From assembly GCA_903838355.1 (NCBI GenBank), contig CAILYC010000024.1, positions 19,218-83,217 of the forward strand: a DNA stretch of 64,000 nucleotides, read 5' to 3'. Of this stretch, positions 62,528 through 64,000 are shown piece by piece. The notes beneath the pieces were generated by a model, which made no database searches, had not been told where the DNA came from, and was given only the letters and a program-made list of their open reading frames with translations. The DNA comes from an uncultured Burkholderiales bacterium (GTDB taxonomy: Bacteria > Pseudomonadota > Gammaproteobacteria > Burkholderiales > Burkholderiaceae_C). The translations under genes were made by a program, and so were the position numbers. The first letter of the stretch is position 1. Every line of letters starts with the position of its first letter.

Positions 62528-63238
62528 ATGACCACCACTTCTACAGCAACCAGCAGCAATGCACCACTGCCCAATGGCATTGTTCGATACAGTGATTATG
62601 TGGCGGCGCAAAAAAACAAACCCGCGGGATCAACGACCATGGGGCAAGGGGATTTCATGACGCTCTTTACGACTCAATTGCAAAATCAAGATCCAACAGA
62701 TCCCGTCAAAAACGAGGCTTTTGTGGCGCAGTTGGCCCAGTTCTCGCAATTGGAAGCCACCACCAGCATGCAAACCAGTTTGACCAGTATGGTGAACAAT
62801 CAAGCATCGGACCGCATGCTCAGCAGTGCTGCCTTGATCGGCAAAAAAGTGGGTGTGCCAATGGGTCCTGCCATTTTGACCAACGCGCAACCTGTGACAG
62901 GATCGATGAGTTTGCCAGGCGGTGCCGATGGATTACAGGTCGTCGTCTCTGACAGCACAGGCGCTGCGGTTCGCACCATGACCTATGGCCCGCAAACTCC
63001 AGGCAATATGAATTTCTCATGGGATGGCTTGTCCGACAACGGAGCTCAACAGCCCGATGGCACCTATTCCTTTGCCATCACGGGTACGGCTGCGGGGGCC
63101 AATATCACGCCGAGCTACAACACCATGGCGACAGTCACCAGCGTGACGAGCTCGGGTGACTCCAGCAACACTTGGCTCTTGGGTGTTGGGGGTGGTAAAA
63201 CTGTCACGCTCAGCAGTTTGACCCAAATCACCAACTGA
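62528..63238 (+). CDS. flgD: Flagellar hook assembly protein FlgD
   Basis: FlgD caps the growing hook. It is 236 residues with TLFTTQLQNQDPTDPVKNEA and FVAQLAQFSQLEATTSMQTS. The C-terminal part is a FLGD Ig/Tudor-like domain. flgE begins 48 bp downstream. Confidence 0.95.
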   Translation: MTTTSTATSSNAPLPNGIVRYSDYVAAQKNKPAGSTTMGQGDFMTLFTTQLQNQDPTDPVKNEAFVAQLAQFSQLEATTSMQTSLTSMVNNQASDRMLSSAALIGKKVGVPMGPAILTNAQPVTGSMSLPGGADGLQVVVSDSTGAAVRTMTYGPQTPGNMNFSWDGLSDNGAQQPDGTYSFAITGTAAGANITPSYNTMATVTSVTSSGDSSNTWLLGVGGGKTVTLSSLTQITN

Positions 63239-63286
63239 TTTTTATCCACGATATTTCAATAGACCTTACAAAATTCGGAGTTCAAC

Positions 63287-64000
63287 ATGTCATTTTTTAC
63301 ATCCCTGACGGGTATCAATGCAGCAACGGCTCAAATGAGCGTGACCAGTAACAATATTGCCAATGCGGGAACGCAGGGCTTTAAAAAGTCAGTGGCCAAC
63401 TTTGGTGACATTTTTGCGACTTCTCCGCTGCAAAAAGCCAGTACCACCATCGGTCAAGGTGTGTCGCTCAAGCAAGTGTCCTTGGACTTCAGTCAAGGTA
63501 ACGTCTCCGTGTCATCCAACACCTTGGACATGGCGATCTCTGGCGACGGTTTCTTCCCATTGAAGTCTCCCGACGGTTTGCAAAATATGTATACCCGTAA
63601 CGGCACGTTCATGATGAATGACCAAAACAATGTGGTCACTTCTTCCGGACAAGAACTTCAAGCGGCATCGGTCGATAGTACGGGTAAAGCCGATCCGAGC
63701 AAATTGAGCGTGTTGACCATTCCCCAGCAAACCACGGGCATGGCAATGGAGACCACCCAAGTTCAGTTGGGATTGAATTTCCCTGCCGATGCACCCGTGA
63801 TCTCCACACCATTCAACCGCAATGACCCCACGACCTTCAACAAAAGTACCGCCATCACGGTTTATGACAAAGGTGGTAATGGCTATTTGGCCACGGTGTA
63901 TTACGTCAAAACACAAAACGCGTCCCAATCTTCACCCACCAACAGGTGGCAAACCTATGTGTATGTGGGAGACACCTTGGTGAATGCGGCTTTGCAGCAA
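63287..64000 (+). CDS. flgE: Flagellar hook protein FlgE, N-terminal part (3' truncated by window edge)
   Basis: FlgE polymerises into the hook. The first 238 codons are present. The N-terminal rod/hook block is TSNNIANAGTQGFKKS and the D1 start DMAISGDGFFPL follows. GGAG lies 8 nt before the ATG. The frame is open to the last base, so the gene continues outside. Confidence 0.95.
   Translation, partial: MSFFTSLTGINAATAQMSVTSNNIANAGTQGFKKSVANFGDIFATSPLQKASTTIGQGVSLKQVSLDFSQGNVSVSSNTLDMAISGDGFFPLKSPDGLQNMYTRNGTFMMNDQNNVVTSSGQELQAASVDSTGKADPSKLSVLTIPQQTTGMAMETTQVQLGLNFPADAPVISTPFNRNDPTTFNKSTAITVYDKGGNGYLATVYYVKTQNASQSSPTNRWQTYVYVGDTLVNAALQQ

Noticed and set aside
1..64000. tRNA, rRNA, CRISPR or prophage content
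   Set aside because: A visual scan found no tRNA T-loop/acceptor pattern, no repeat-spacer array and no phage genes; a tRNAscan or Infernal run would be needed to exclude them fully.

Overview
The window looks like a chromosome segment from a flagellated betaproteobacterium of the order Burkholderiales, most like the Comamonadaceae. The basis is recalled gene order (ftsA-ftsZ-lpxC; mpl, redoxin, accB-accC-prmA, zinc-ribbon DUF3426 protein, PfkB-type kinase, histone H1-like protein, nrdB-nrdA; ampD, PP0621-like protein, CcsA-like protein, ffh, miaB) and recalled protein wording. No database search was run, so the genus is open.

Positions 1-31.3 kb are housekeeping. They hold the end of the division cluster (ftsA', ftsZ, lpxC), a scarred intergenic stretch that looks like the eroded right end of an IS200/IS605 (TnpB-type) element, ruvC-mtgA-tonB-like-RNB ribonuclease on the minus strand, and rodA and tldD on the plus strand. 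A DAHP synthase gene (aroG) follows behind a complete phenylalanine attenuator: a 23-codon Phe-rich leader peptide, an antiterminator and a terminator. Next come mpl, a small unknown gene, a TlpA-type redoxin, accBC, prmA, a DUF3426 protein, a PfkB kinase, the histone H1-like gene, class Ia ribonucleotide reductase under two NrdR boxes, ampD, a PP0621-like gene, a CcsA/HemX-like gene, ffh and miaB.

Positions 31.8-64 kb are almost wholly devoted to a flagellum. The minus strand carries fliK-fliL-fliM-fliN followed by an unusual membrane-anchored coiled-coil alpha-carbonic anhydrase. The plus strand carries flhA-flhF-flhG-fliA and an unknown membrane protein in one overlapping operon, then fliS and motA-motB. 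A FleQ-like sigma-54 activator without its N-terminal domain is on the minus strand. Then come flgP and flgT (outer-membrane H-ring/basal-disk type genes), a LysM-like secreted protein, a second FliK-like protein with an FlhB-tail homologue (FlhX), two tandem TPR-glycosyltransferase proteins, the flgN-flgM-flgA group, a LysM/transglycosylase-like protein and flgB-flgC-flgD-flgE' running off the end.

The regulation can be partly read. Sigma-54 (-24/-12) motifs with the required GG-N10-GC spacing sit before flhA, flgP, the TPR-glycosyltransferase pair, the LysM/transglycosylase gene and flgB. Sigma-28 (FliA) motifs with an 11-bp spacer sit before fliS, flgP and flgM. Together with the FleQ-like activator, FlhF/FlhG, FliA and FlgM this suggests a polar-flagellum type cascade: sigma-54 with FleQ for middle genes, then FliA, held back by FlgM, for late genes.

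A second pattern runs through the housekeeping half. At several divergent or stand-alone genes (lpxC, RNB ribonuclease, rodA, tldD, the Phe leader, mpl, the gene at 14.5 kb) a -10-like hexamer lies 6-7 nt before the start codon and no Shine-Dalgarno is visible, suggesting leaderless transcripts. No tRNA, rRNA, CRISPR array or intact mobile element was seen.
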